NCBI GenBank assembly: GCA_017744935.1
Contig: JAGIAI010000044.1
Location: 1-41,526 of the forward strand
Reading direction: 5' to 3'
Length of the DNA: 41,526 nt
From: Variovorax sp.
GTDB lineage: Bacteria > Pseudomonadota > Gammaproteobacteria > Burkholderiales > Burkholderiaceae_C
Part shown: positions 8,769 to 17,453 of the stretch, in pieces
How positions within the stretch are numbered: position 1 is the stretch's first letter
Layout: every line of letters begins with the position of its first letter
Program-made: the position numbers and the translations under genes
The notes under the pieces: generated by a model
The model's input: only the letters and a program-made list of their open reading frames with translations
Database searches by the model: none
Told to the model about the DNA's origin: nothing

Positions 8769-9746
8769 ATGGCCTTGCCGACTGCCCGCGACCCCGCCGC
8801 CGAACTGCAGCGCGCGCTGCTTTCCCGCCTCAAGCTCAGGCAACTCTCGCTGCTGCAGGCGATCGACCGGCATCGCACGCTCGGGCGCGTGGCTGCCGAG
8901 ATGCAGCTCAGCCAGCCAGCCATCACCAAGGCGCTGCACGAGGTCGAAGACATCTTCGGCAGCACGCTCTTCGACCGCACCAGCAGAGGTCTCGTGCCGA
9001 CCGCGGCCGGCGATGCAGTGCTGCACTACGCGCGTCGCTGGCTCGCCGAACTCGAAGCCACCACGCGCGTGCTCACCTCGCTCGAAGCGGGGCGCAGCGG
9101 GCGCCTGCGGCTGGGGCTCACCCAGCAGGTGCCGCAGCAACTCATGTCGGCGGCGCTCACCCACCTGCTCGACCGCTCGCCGCGCATCTCCGTGATGGCC
9201 CGGGAAGGCACCACCGATGAACTGGTCGCGGGCCTGGTCGCGCGAGAGCTGGACTGCGCCATCGGGCGTTCGTACGACGGCGATGCGAGTGGGCTGGTGC
9301 AGGAGGCCATCTACGAGCAGGAGCCCTGTCTCGTGGTCGGCGCGAAGAACGTCAAGCGCCTGTCGCGCGGGCCGCTGGATTGGGCGCGGCTCGCGCAACT
9401 CGACTGGATCCTGCCGCCGCCGAACACGCCCATGCGCCGCACCTACAACGCCATCTTCGTGGGTGCGGGCGTGCAGCCGCCACTGCCCATCCTGGAGACC
9501 ACGGCCATCCGCAGCATGGAGATGGTGCTTCGGCAGGAACCCAACGCGATCACCATCTTCGCGCGCGATGTGGTGGCGGAGATGGAACGTTCGGGGCACT
9601 GGGCCGCGCTGCCGTACAGGCTGAGCTGGAACCTGCCGCCGGTGAGCTTCTTCACCCTGAAGGAGCTGGAAGGGCATCCGACGGTGCAGTCGCTGCGCAG
9701 TGTCGTGGTCGAGACCGCGCGGCGGATGAAGCAATCCGCTGTTTAA
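8769..9746 (+). CDS. LysR-type transcriptional regulator of the divergent aromatic operon
   Basis: A 325-residue LysR regulator. The winged HTH spans about 20-80, with LRQLSLLQAIDRHRTLGRVA, then the recognition region LSQPAITKALHEVEDIFG and the wing LFDRTSRGLVPTAAG. The substrate-binding domain follows (about 100-310) and begins with GRLRLGLTQQVPQQL. The order resembles the GbpR/PcaQ subgroup, which starts with a longer N-terminal extension before the HTH. It is transcribed away from 8699 and probably senses the substrate or an intermediate of the hydroxylase pathway. GGAG lies only two bases before the ATG, an unusually short spacing. Confidence 0.88.
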   Translation: MALPTARDPAAELQRALLSRLKLRQLSLLQAIDRHRTLGRVAAEMQLSQPAITKALHEVEDIFGSTLFDRTSRGLVPTAAGDAVLHYARRWLAELEATTRVLTSLEAGRSGRLRLGLTQQVPQQLMSAALTHLLDRSPRISVMAREGTTDELVAGLVARELDCAIGRSYDGDASGLVQEAIYEQEPCLVVGAKNVKRLSRGPLDWARLAQLDWILPPPNTPMRRTYNAIFVGAGVQPPLPILETTAIRSMEMVLRQEPNAITIFARDVVAEMERSGHWAALPYRLSWNLPPVSFFTLKELEGHPTVQSLRSVVVETARRMKQSAV

Positions 9747-9805
9747 GTCTTGCCAGCGTCATGCTTCGACGGCATCATGCGCGGCGCTGAGGAAGGAGCC
9801 CGCTG

Positions 9806-10795
9806 ATGAAACCGTGGATTCGCCATGCCGCCGCTCTCGCAACCCTTGCCACCGCCGCCGCCGCGCAGGCCGCGGGCACGGTGGGCACTACGTTGCCACC
9901 CGGCTTCCCTGCGATAGAGGACACCTCGCTTGCCAAGCCGCTCATCGGCTTCGGCGCTGCCGGCCCAGTGACGCGAACGCCGGTGATCCTGATCCACGGC
10001 AACAATGACACGCCCTTCGCGACCGCCTGCAATCCCTTTGGCCGTGTGCAGGCGCTGGCCCAGTTCCTGGCCGACAACGGCTACTCGACCAGCGAGCTCT
10101 GGGGCATCGGCTACCAGGGCGACCAGTGCGATCTGGGCGCCGACCAGACGCGCCGCTCGAGCATCGCCCACACCAACGCCGCCAACGTGCCCGACCTGCG
10201 CCGCTTCATCCGCGCGGTGATGAACTTCACCGGCGCGAAGCGGGTGGACATCGTGGGCCACAGCCTCGGCGTCACGCTTGCGCGCGAATGGATGCGCCAG
10301 GACGAGGCGCAGGACATGGTGCGCCGCTTCGTCGCGATCGATGGGCCCAACCACGGGATCATCAATTGCTCGCCCGACCCCGCGAACTACTGGCAGGCGG
10401 CGGCAGTCGGCGGCTTCACCCCGCAGAGCGAGGTGTGCCAGGAACTCGGCTCGCCCGACACGCCTTTCCTGCAGTTGCTCAACGGCCGCGGCGGCGGCAA
10501 GGAAAACGAGGGCCCCACGAAGGTGCTGGTCATCCGCAATGGGGACGCGAGCTTCGTCTACTTCCCGGTGCAGGACGGCTCGGTCGCGCCGGTGCCCGCG
10601 GTCGACTCGTTCGGCAAGCCGACGGATTTCTCGAAGAGCGCTCGCCTGCGTGGTGCACGCGAGATCGTGCTGACCGGGCAGGGCGCCTACGACCCCATCC
10701 TGCATTCCAGCCACCTCGGCATCCTGAATTCGCCGCAGACCTGGCAGGCCACGCTCGACTTCCTCACCGGCCGCTCGAAGGACAAGGACGACTGA
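9806..10795 (+). CDS. secreted alpha/beta hydrolase, lipase or PHB-depolymerase (PhaZ7)-like
   Basis: A 329-residue protein with an N-terminal signal peptide (ends about AAAAQAAG, residue 24). The catalytic core begins with TPVILIHGNNDTP, the oxyanion strand, and has the lipase box GHSLG with Ser153. Candidate Asp and His lie in the C-terminal third (HSSHLGILNSP). The run TPVILIHGN with a later VDIVGHSLGVT is reminiscent of the extracellular native-PHB depolymerase PhaZ7 and of class-2-type lipases; I cannot separate these by eye. It carries several cysteines in the exported part (TACNPF, DQCDL, INCSP, EVCQE), consistent with disulfides. AAGGAG seven bases upstream supports the start. Confidence 0.78.
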   Translation: MKPWIRHAAALATLATAAAAQAAGTVGTTLPPGFPAIEDTSLAKPLIGFGAAGPVTRTPVILIHGNNDTPFATACNPFGRVQALAQFLADNGYSTSELWGIGYQGDQCDLGADQTRRSSIAHTNAANVPDLRRFIRAVMNFTGAKRVDIVGHSLGVTLAREWMRQDEAQDMVRRFVAIDGPNHGIINCSPDPANYWQAAAVGGFTPQSEVCQELGSPDTPFLQLLNGRGGGKENEGPTKVLVIRNGDASFVYFPVQDGSVAPVPAVDSFGKPTDFSKSARLRGAREIVLTGQGAYDPILHSSHLGILNSPQTWQATLDFLTGRSKDKDD

Positions 10796-10835
10796 CCGTT
10801 CTCCCGGGCGGATCGAGCCGCTATGCTGGGCGGCG

Positions 10836-11336
10836 ATGAATCCCCAAAAGACGCTGCTCGTCGTCTATCACACGATGACCGGCGGCACTGCGCAGATGGC
10901 GCAGGCCGCGGCCGAAGGCGCACGCGAAGAGCCCGGCGTGCAGGTGCGGCTGCTGCGCGCCACCGATGCCGGCCCTGACGATGTGCTCGCCGCCGACGGC
11001 TACCTCTTTGCCACGCCCGAAAACCTTGCGGCGATCGCAGGGCTCATGAAAGACTTCTTCGACCGCTGCTATTACCCCGTGCTCGATCGCATCAACGGCC
11101 GCCCCTACGCGCTGCTGGTGTGCGCCGGCAGCGACGGGCAGAACGCGGTGCGGCAGGTCGATCGCATCGCCACCGGCTGGCGGCTCAAGTCGGTGGCGCC
11201 GGCGATCATCGTCTGCACGCATGCGCAAACGCCCGAAGCCATCCTGCGGCCCAAGCAGATCGGCGAGGCGGATCTCGCGCCATGCCGCGAACTCGGCGCG
11301 GCGCTCGCAGCAGGTATGGCACTCGGCGTCTACTGA
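10836..11336 (+). CDS. flavodoxin-like / NAD(P)H-dependent FMN-binding protein
   Basis: A 166-residue soluble protein. The N-terminal strand and phosphate-binding loop read LLVVYHTMTGGTAQMAQAAAEGA (residues 7-29), the flavodoxin FMN-phosphate loop pattern. The central part YLFATPENLAAIAGLMKDFFDR matches the flavodoxin/WrbA-like loop where the isoalloxazine ring stacks. It lies 40 bases downstream of the lipase gene on the same strand, but no shared pathway is evident. It is likely an electron carrier or quinone/flavin reductase; the partner is unknown. Confidence 0.75.
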   Translation: MNPQKTLLVVYHTMTGGTAQMAQAAAEGAREEPGVQVRLLRATDAGPDDVLAADGYLFATPENLAAIAGLMKDFFDRCYYPVLDRINGRPYALLVCAGSDGQNAVRQVDRIATGWRLKSVAPAIIVCTHAQTPEAILRPKQIGEADLAPCRELGAALAAGMALGVY

Positions 11337-11366
11337 AGCGGCCGTATCGGCTATGCCTTCTGGCGG

Positions 11367-11394
11367 TTGCGCTCGGCCTTCACAGGTCTAGCAT
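11367..11394 (+). promoter_or_regulatory. candidate sigma-70-like promoter for the patatin cassette
   Basis: TTGCGC at 11367-11372 and TAGCAT at 11389-11394 are separated by 16 bases and lie 28 bases before the patatin start. The match to TTGACA/TATAAT is partial (the -35 core TTG and the TA..AT of the -10). It is offered only because it lies in the single non-coding gap before the cassette. Confidence 0.3.
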
Positions 11395-11400
11395 CCGAAG

Positions 11401-11414
11401 CCTCTCGAGAGAGG
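11401..11414 (+). promoter_or_regulatory. hairpin overlapping the patatin ribosome-binding site
   Basis: CCTCTCGAGAGAGG can fold as CCTCT / AGAGG with a CGAG loop. The 3' arm AGAGG (11410-11414) is the Shine-Dalgarno sequence of the patatin gene, seven bases before its ATG at 11422. The structure would hide the ribosome-binding site. Five GC-rich pairs make only a modest hairpin. Confidence 0.4.
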
Positions 11415-11421
11415 TGTCGCC

Positions 11422-12444
11422 ATGAGCTTCAAGATCGACGGCGTCGAGAAACGGATCGGCCTGGCCCTGTCCGGCGGCGGGTTCAGGGCCGCGGCTTTTC
11501 ACCTTGGCGTGCTGCGTCGATTGCAGTCGCTCAACCTGCTGGACAAGCTCGATCTCCTGTCCTGCGTCAGCGGCGGCAGCATCGCAGGCGCGACGCTGGC
11601 GGCGAACTGGGGCGACGCAACCTGCCTCGACAAGCTGGAGAACTACCTGCGAACCCGCTCCATCGCGGTGGCGTCTGTTGTCGCAGGGGTGTTCGATCCC
11701 TTCGAAACGCGGCTGGACAAGCTCGCCGGTTCATACGATCGCGATCTCTTCCAGGGCAAGACGCTTGCGAGCCTGCGCGGCGGGCCGCGCATCTACTTCA
11801 ACTCGACCAATCTCGCCACCGGCAACATGTTCTTCTTCGTCGCCGGTGGCGGCAAGGCAGAGGAAATGGGCGAGCACGAACTCGGTGTGGTGCCGGCACC
11901 CGGCTTCCCGATCAGCCGCGCGGTGGCCGCTTCGTCCGCGTTTCCGCCAGTCTTCCCGCCGCTGCGGCTCTCCGCATCGGACTACCCGCCGGGCGCGTCG
12001 GTCGAATACGTCACGCTGACCGATGGCGGCGTCTACGACAACATGGGTGTCAACCCGATGCTTCGGACCGAACGCAATCCGCTCGACTACCTGATCATCA
12101 GCGACGGGGGCAAGCCCTTCGCGCTGGACGAGCACCCGACCGAATCGGGCGCCGTGGTACTCAAGGCAAGCCTCAACATCATGATGGAGCAGATCCGCGG
12201 CCTGGAATTCGACCGCATCCAGTACCGTCACCTCGCCGGCAAAGGCGCGCGGCCGCTGTGGTTCTCCATCAACAGCCTCGAAGGCGAGTCCCAGCCGGGT
12301 GATGCGACCTTTGCCTCCGCGATCTCGACCAACCTCAAAAAGCTGAACGACGACGAAATGCGCGTGCTCGTGCGGCATGGCGGCTCGCTGCTCGGTTCAC
12401 GCATCGACAAATACGCATCCGAGCTCGCGACGGTCTCGGCCTAG
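11422..12444 (+). CDS. patatin-like phospholipase
   Basis: A 340-residue cytoplasmic-type protein with no signal peptide. Patatin motifs are complete: the glycine-rich oxyanion loop LSGGGFRAAAFHLG (16-29), the nucleophile Ser50 in CVSGGS, and the catalytic Asp201 in LTDGGVYDNMG. Patatins use a Ser-Asp dyad to release fatty acids from phospholipids; in bacteria they act as housekeeping lipases, secreted toxins or membrane-attacking effectors of defence systems. The gene is first in a compact cassette and its stop lies five bases before the next start. Unlike CBASS patatins, no nucleotide cyclase is nearby. The ribosome-binding site lies in a small hairpin. Confidence 0.88.
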   Translation: MSFKIDGVEKRIGLALSGGGFRAAAFHLGVLRRLQSLNLLDKLDLLSCVSGGSIAGATLAANWGDATCLDKLENYLRTRSIAVASVVAGVFDPFETRLDKLAGSYDRDLFQGKTLASLRGGPRIYFNSTNLATGNMFFFVAGGGKAEEMGEHELGVVPAPGFPISRAVAASSAFPPVFPPLRLSASDYPPGASVEYVTLTDGGVYDNMGVNPMLRTERNPLDYLIISDGGKPFALDEHPTESGAVVLKASLNIMMEQIRGLEFDRIQYRHLAGKGARPLWFSINSLEGESQPGDATFASAISTNLKKLNDDEMRVLVRHGGSLLGSRIDKYASELATVSA

Positions 12445-12449
12445 GCGCC

Positions 12450-15400
12450 ATGGAACCGAGGATCGACAGGCGCTGGCGGGTTCCTCTCCCGGTCTATCGG
12501 AGGCTGCGCGTGTTCGCCTTCGATCCGGGCACCACGGCGCGGCTGGACACGGCGGTCATGAACGAGATGACGCTGCTGGTGCCGTGGGAGGACCTGAAGC
12601 CTGGTCCCGTCGGCGAATACGTCGCAGTGGTGGACAAGGACCAGCAAGGCCGGCAGGTGCATCCCGCCGTCGATCTCGACGATCCGGAAATCCTCGCGAA
12701 CGACGGGCTCGCGCCCTCGGACGGCAATCCGCAGTTCCACCATCAGATGGCCTACGCGGTCGCGATGCGGACCATCCGCAATTTCGAGCGCGCGCTGGGG
12801 CGCTCCATTCACTGGCCGCCGATCGTGAAGGGCCGCCGCATCACCTACCGGCGCCAGTTCCCCATCTATCCGCACTACATGACGGATGCCAACGCCTACT
12901 ACAAGCCGGGCGACGGTCTTTGCTTTGGCTACTTCCGCGCACAGCAGCCCTCCGCGTTCGAGGGCACGACGATCTACACCTGCCTGTCGCAGGACGTGAT
13001 CGCTCACGAGATCACCCACGCGATGCTCGATGGCATGCGCATCTCCTTCAAGGGCCAGCACCCCGACGTGCTCGCGCTGCACGAGGCCTATGCGGACCTC
13101 ATCGCGGTGCTGCAGCACTTCTGGCCCTCGGAAGTGTTCCGCGGCCAGATCGCCGCGATCCAGGGCCGGCTGGAGAACTCGCGCCGCCTCGGCGCCATCG
13201 CTCCGCAGTTCGGCGAAGCGATCGGGCGGCCCGAGGGCATCCGCAACGCGCTCGGATCGATCGACGAGGCCGGCGACTGGCATCCGCGAAAGCCCGATCC
13301 GAAGGCCTACGCGTCGACACTGGAGCCGCATGATCGCGGCGCGATCGTGGTGAGCGCGGTCTTCGAGGCGCTGAAGAAGATCTACGAGGCCCGCACCGCC
13401 GACCTGCGCCGCATTGCGACCAAGGGCACCGGCATCCTGCCCGAGGGCCAGTTGCATCCCGACCTCGTGAGCCGGCTCGCGCAGGAGGCCTCGCGTTCGG
13501 CGCAGCGCGTGCTGGAGATGATCATCCGCGCGCTCGACTACATGCCGCCCGTCGAGACCACCAGCGGCGACTTCCTGCGCGCGATCGTCACCGCCGACCA
13601 TGACCTGCGCCCGGTGGACGACGGCAACTACCGGCTCGCGTTCATCGATGCCTTCCGCAGCTACGGCATCGTGCCGCCGGACGTGGGCACGCTCTCGCTG
13701 GACACCATCCTCTGGCGCGCACCGCCCAAGTCCGCCCCGACCCGCGCGGTGAGCGATTTCGTGCGCGAGTTGTCGCGCGAGTTCACGCCCTGGACGCTGC
13801 CACATGACCGCGAGGCGCTCTGGCAGATGATCGAAGGCAAACGTGCGCTGCTGCACCAGCGGCTGTCGGACAGCCCGATCGCGGCCATCGGCCCCATCGA
13901 TCTGCGTCGTCATTTCGAAGTCGAGTCCTTTCATCCGCGCGAGCGCAGCGATGTGTCGGGCAACTTCGCTTTCCAGTGGGTCATCAAGCTGGTGCAGGAG
14001 ATGCAGGTCGCGGCGCAACCCAAGGCCAGGGGACAGGCGCTGGAGCTCACGGTCGAGGTCGACACCCGTCCCTGGGCCGGCGTCACGCTCATCGTCGATG
14101 GCGACACCGGTCATGTGCTCTACCAGATCGAGCGCAAGACACCGAAGGCGAACGCGAAGCAAGCCACGCCCCCGCCACCAAAGATCGAGGCCATCCCGAT
14201 TGCCCCTTCCACGCAACGGCTGGTACGCGTCTTCGCTTTCGACCCCAGCATGGGCCGCCAGCGTGAAACCGCCGGCATCAACGAGGCGCTGATCCGCGTG
14301 CCCTGGGAGCGCGATGCCAATGGCAAGGACATCCTCGGGCCGGGCCCGACCGGGGAATACATCGAGGTGATCGATCGCGACCCGGCAAGCCGCTGCTTCT
14401 ACGAGCCCGTCGATCTCAACGATCGCTATGTGGTCGCGCAGCATGGGCTGCCGCCATCGGAAAGCAGCCCGCAGTTCCATCAGCAGATGGTCTATGCGGT
14501 CGCGATGCGGACCATCCGCACCTTCGAGCGCGCGCTCGGCCGGCTGGCCTTGTGGCGTTCGCACAATGCGAGGGACGCCGAGGGCGGTGGGCTGAGCGAG
14601 GAATACGTGCAGCGGCTGCGCATCTACCCCCATGCGCTGCGTGAGGCCAATGCCTACTACAGCCCCGAAAAGAAGGCATTGCTCTTCGGCTACTTCTCGG
14701 CACCCGCGGTCGAGGAGAGCGGCGCCCGGCTCACCGTCTTCAGTTGCCTGTCGCACGACATCGTGGCGCACGAAGTGACGCATGCGCTGCTCGACGGCAT
14801 GCACCGCCGCTTCAGCGAGGCGAGCAACCCCGATGTGCTCGCATTCCACGAAGCCTTCGCGGACATCGTCGCGCTGCTTCAGCACTTCTCGCTGCCCGAA
14901 GTGCTGCGGCAGCAGATCGCATCGACGCGCGGCGATCTTGCCGGGCAGAGCCAGCTCGGCCAACTCGCGCAGGAGTTCGGGCAGGCGATCGGCAACCGGG
15001 GTGCGCTGCGAAGTGCGATCGGCGCGATCGACGAGAAGACCGGCCGCTGGCAGCGCCAGGAAGGGCATCCCGACGACTACCAGCGCTCCACCGAGCCCCA
15101 CGAACGCGGCGCGGTGCTCGTGGCCGCTGTGTTCGACGCTTTTCTTTCCATCTACAAGAGCCGTGTCGCCGACCTGTTCCGCATCGCGAGCGAAGGCACC
15201 GGCGTGACGCGCGAAGGCAGCCTCGACCCCGACCTGATCGGTCGCCTCACCGACGAGGCATCGCAGTCGGCGCGGCAGGTGCTCGACATGTGCATCCGGG
15301 CGCTTGACTACTGCCCGCCGGTGGACATCACCTTCGGCGACTACCTTCGTGCGCTCGTCACTGCGGATTTCGAGAACGACCCGGTGGATGACGAGCATCG

Positions 15401-16043
15401 CCGCGTCGCGTTCATCGAGGCCTTCCGCCGGCGCGGCATCGTGCCGGAGAACGTGCGCGCCTTCTCGGTCGACGGGCTGCTGTGGCGCGCCGCCACGGCC
15501 GCGCCAGACGAGAACGAGCATGTGATGGTCGACATCGTCAAGGAATGGGCCAAGGACATCCGCTCCTGGGGCCTGTCGAAAGACCGCAAGGCGCTCTTCG
15601 AGATGACGCGGGATCGCCGCGCGGCGCTGCATGCCTACCTGAGGCCGCGTCTGGCGGACGAGAAGGTGGTGCTCGCGGGGCTCGATCCCGAGCTGCCTTT
15701 CGAGGTGCACTCGCTGCGGCCTTCAATCCGGATCGACTGGGAAGGGCGACCCAACTTCCAGTGGGTCATCGAACTCACGCAGCGCGTCCCCCAGTTCATC
15801 GACGGCAACAGGGCGCGCGGCGACCGCAAGGCCGACTACTACTTCCGCGGCGGATGCACGCTGCTCGTCGATGCCGAATCGGGCGAGGTGCGCTACAGCA
15901 TCAAGAAGAAGCTGACCGACGAACGGAAGGACCGCCAGCGACGCTTCTTCATGGACGAGGGAAGCCGCAGCCTGGCGGCAACCTATTTCGGCCCGCCGGG
16001 CGCGGAAGAGCGCGAGCCCTTCGCCGTCCTGCATCGGCATTGA
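12450..16043 (+). CDS. tandem-duplicated M4-like (gluzincin) zinc metallopeptidase
   Basis: A 1197-residue protein built from two similar units, about 20-560 and 590-1190, joined by a Lys/Pro-rich linker near 563-590. Each unit starts with RVFAFDP, then QFH.QM.YAVAMRTIR.FERALGR, and reaches a zinc motif: HEITH at 186-190 with the third ligand Glu212 (LHEAYAD), and HEVTH at 774-778 with Glu801 (FHEAFAD). The pattern HExxH plus Glu 22-23 residues later is that of thermolysin-type gluzincins, so both sites look intact. Each unit ends in a beta-rich tail (FQWVIKLVQE / FQWVIELTQR and TLIVDGDTGHVLY / TLLVDAESGEVRY). No signal peptide or pro-domain is seen, unlike secreted M4 proteases. It is five bases after patatin and 16 before the MBL gene. 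The M4-like label is by motif only. Confidence 0.75.
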   Translation: MEPRIDRRWRVPLPVYRRLRVFAFDPGTTARLDTAVMNEMTLLVPWEDLKPGPVGEYVAVVDKDQQGRQVHPAVDLDDPEILANDGLAPSDGNPQFHHQMAYAVAMRTIRNFERALGRSIHWPPIVKGRRITYRRQFPIYPHYMTDANAYYKPGDGLCFGYFRAQQPSAFEGTTIYTCLSQDVIAHEITHAMLDGMRISFKGQHPDVLALHEAYADLIAVLQHFWPSEVFRGQIAAIQGRLENSRRLGAIAPQFGEAIGRPEGIRNALGSIDEAGDWHPRKPDPKAYASTLEPHDRGAIVVSAVFEALKKIYEARTADLRRIATKGTGILPEGQLHPDLVSRLAQEASRSAQRVLEMIIRALDYMPPVETTSGDFLRAIVTADHDLRPVDDGNYRLAFIDAFRSYGIVPPDVGTLSLDTILWRAPPKSAPTRAVSDFVRELSREFTPWTLPHDREALWQMIEGKRALLHQRLSDSPIAAIGPIDLRRHFEVESFHPRERSDVSGNFAFQWVIKLVQEMQVAAQPKARGQALELTVEVDTRPWAGVTLIVDGDTGHVLYQIERKTPKANAKQATPPPPKIEAIPIAPSTQRLVRVFAFDPSMGRQRETAGINEALIRVPWERDANGKDILGPGPTGEYIEVIDRDPASRCFYEPVDLNDRYVVAQHGLPPSESSPQFHQQMVYAVAMRTIRTFERALGRLALWRSHNARDAEGGGLSEEYVQRLRIYPHALREANAYYSPEKKALLFGYFSAPAVEESGARLTVFSCLSHDIVAHEVTHALLDGMHRRFSEASNPDVLAFHEAFADIVALLQHFSLPEVLRQQIASTRGDLAGQSQLGQLAQEFGQAIGNRGALRSAIGAIDEKTGRWQRQEGHPDDYQRSTEPHERGAVLVAAVFDAFLSIYKSRVADLFRIASEGTGVTREGSLDPDLIGRLTDEASQSARQVLDMCIRALDYCPPVDITFGDYLRALVTADFENDPVDDEHRRVAFIEAFRRRGIVPENVRAFSVDGLLWRAATAAPDENEHVMVDIVKEWAKDIRSWGLSKDRKALFEMTRDRRAALHAYLRPRLADEKVVLAGLDPELPFEVHSLRPSIRIDWEGRPNFQWVIELTQRVPQFIDGNRARGDRKADYYFRGGCTLLVDAESGEVRYSIKKKLTDERKDRQRRFFMDEGSRSLAATYFGPPGAEEREPFAVLHRH

Positions 16044-16059
16044 CGCAAAGGAGCACGAA

Positions 16060-17451
16060 GTGGAATCCGCCGTCCGCATCCGAATGTTCCGCCAGGGCCT
16101 GGGCGATTCGTTCCTGCTGAGCTTCGCGGGGGATGCCGGCGAGGTGCACGTGCTCATCGACTTCGGCGTGCTGCTCGGCACGCCCGACGCCAAGGCGAAG
16201 ATGCAGAAGGTGGCGGGGCACATCGTGTCCACGACCGCCGGCAAGCTCGCTGTGATGGTGGCCACGCACGAGCACTGGGACCATGTCTCGGGCTTCGCGC
16301 AGGCGCAGGCCCTGCTGGAGCGCGACAAGCTGGAGGTTGGCGAATCCTGGGTCGCGTGGACCGAGAAGCCCGGCGAGCCGCTTGCCGATGAGTTGCGCGG
16401 CCGTCGCGCGGCCGCGGTGAGTCGCATCGCGGCAGCGAGCCGGCAAATCGGAGCAAGCGCGGATCCCGTGGCGCAGAAAAGCGCAGCGCGGCTGAACGCG
16501 ATTCTGGAATTCTGGGGCGGGCAGGGCGCGGCAGCGCGCGCCACGACCCGTACGGCCATGGACTGGGTCAAGGCGCGCACTTCGCCGCGTCCGCCGCGCT
16601 ACCTGTTTCCGGGCGAGACCTTCACGCTGCCCGGCGCGCAGCGTGTGCGCGTGTACGTGCTCGGTCCGCCGCATGACAAGAAGTGGATCAAGAAGAGCGA
16701 CCCGACCAAGAGCGCGAGCGAGGTCTATCAGCTCGCTGCCGCGGGCGGCGCGGACTTCAGCCTGTTCTCGGCCATCGATGCGCTGGAGGCGGGCGAGATG
16801 CCCGGCGACCAGCCCTTCGATGAATGGTTCCGCATCAGCGAGAAGTCGGCGCGCGGCACTCGCTTCTTCCGCGATCGCTACGACAAGGGCCCCGCGTGGC
16901 GGCGCATCGAGAACGACTGGCTCGGCCCGGCCGGCGCGCTGGCGCTGCAGCTCGATTCGGACACCAACAACACCAGCCTCGTATTGGCCTTCGAGCTGGA
17001 AGACTCGGGCGAGGTGCTGCTCTTTCCCGCTGATGCGCAAGTCGGCAATTGGCTCTCGTGGGACGAGATCGAATGGAGCGTCGATCCGGGTAACGGCGCG
17101 GCGGTCCGGAAAGTGAAGGCCGGGCATCTGCTCGCGCGCACCGTCTTCTACAAGATCGGTCACCACGGCAGCCACAACGCGACCTTGCGCGAGAACGGTC
17201 TGGAGTTGATGACCGACGACGGGCTGGTCGCGATGCTGCCCCTCGACCGGCCGACCGCGTCGAAGATGGAGTGGAACATGCCGTTCCCCTCGCTCTACGA
17301 GCGGCTCGGCGAGCGATGCAAGGGCCGCATCCTGGATCTCGAACTGGGCATGCCCAAGAAGCCCGCGGCGATGTCCGATGCGGACTGGACGCGGTTCCAG
17401 CAGCGGGTCGACGTGCAGGAAGACTGGATCGACTACCGCATTCCGCTCTGA
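16060..17451 (+). CDS. ComEC-like metallo-beta-lactamase-fold hydrolase
   Basis: A 463-residue protein. The first strand MFRQGLGDSFLLSF matches the VGQGDS-type opening of ComEC C-terminal domains. The zinc motif is THEHWDH (His70, His72, Asp74, His75), and a late HHGSHN (His368-His369) matches the ComEC PHHGS motif. About 130 residues are inserted between them (roughly 85-215), rich in Ala/Arg and helical. There are no membrane segments, so it is not a DNA-uptake channel; a soluble nuclease, phosphodiesterase or lactonase-like enzyme is possible. The start is GTG, well supported by AAAGGAG ending six bases upstream. Closely spaced after the peptidase, it completes the cassette. Confidence 0.8.
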   Translation: MESAVRIRMFRQGLGDSFLLSFAGDAGEVHVLIDFGVLLGTPDAKAKMQKVAGHIVSTTAGKLAVMVATHEHWDHVSGFAQAQALLERDKLEVGESWVAWTEKPGEPLADELRGRRAAAVSRIAAASRQIGASADPVAQKSAARLNAILEFWGGQGAAARATTRTAMDWVKARTSPRPPRYLFPGETFTLPGAQRVRVYVLGPPHDKKWIKKSDPTKSASEVYQLAAAGGADFSLFSAIDALEAGEMPGDQPFDEWFRISEKSARGTRFFRDRYDKGPAWRRIENDWLGPAGALALQLDSDTNNTSLVLAFELEDSGEVLLFPADAQVGNWLSWDEIEWSVDPGNGAAVRKVKAGHLLARTVFYKIGHHGSHNATLRENGLELMTDDGLVAMLPLDRPTASKMEWNMPFPSLYERLGERCKGRILDLELGMPKKPAAMSDADWTRFQQRVDVQEDWIDYRIPL

Positions 17452-17453
17452 GA

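Noticed and set aside
11422..12444. Patatin as part of a CBASS defence system
   Set aside because: No CD-NTase, Cap or HORMA/TRIP13-type gene is adjacent; the neighbours are a peptidase and an MBL protein.
12441..15710. Minus-strand open frame of 1089 codons opposite the metallopeptidase gene
   Set aside because: It is an antisense shadow of high third-position GC. Its product is Arg/Val/His/Asp-rich, lacks motifs, and mirrors the duplicated sense gene; both HExxH motifs are on the plus strand.
12450..17451. Cassette as a classical secreted thermolysin-type protease operon
   Set aside because: The protein lacks a signal peptide and pro-domain, and no secretion genes are present.
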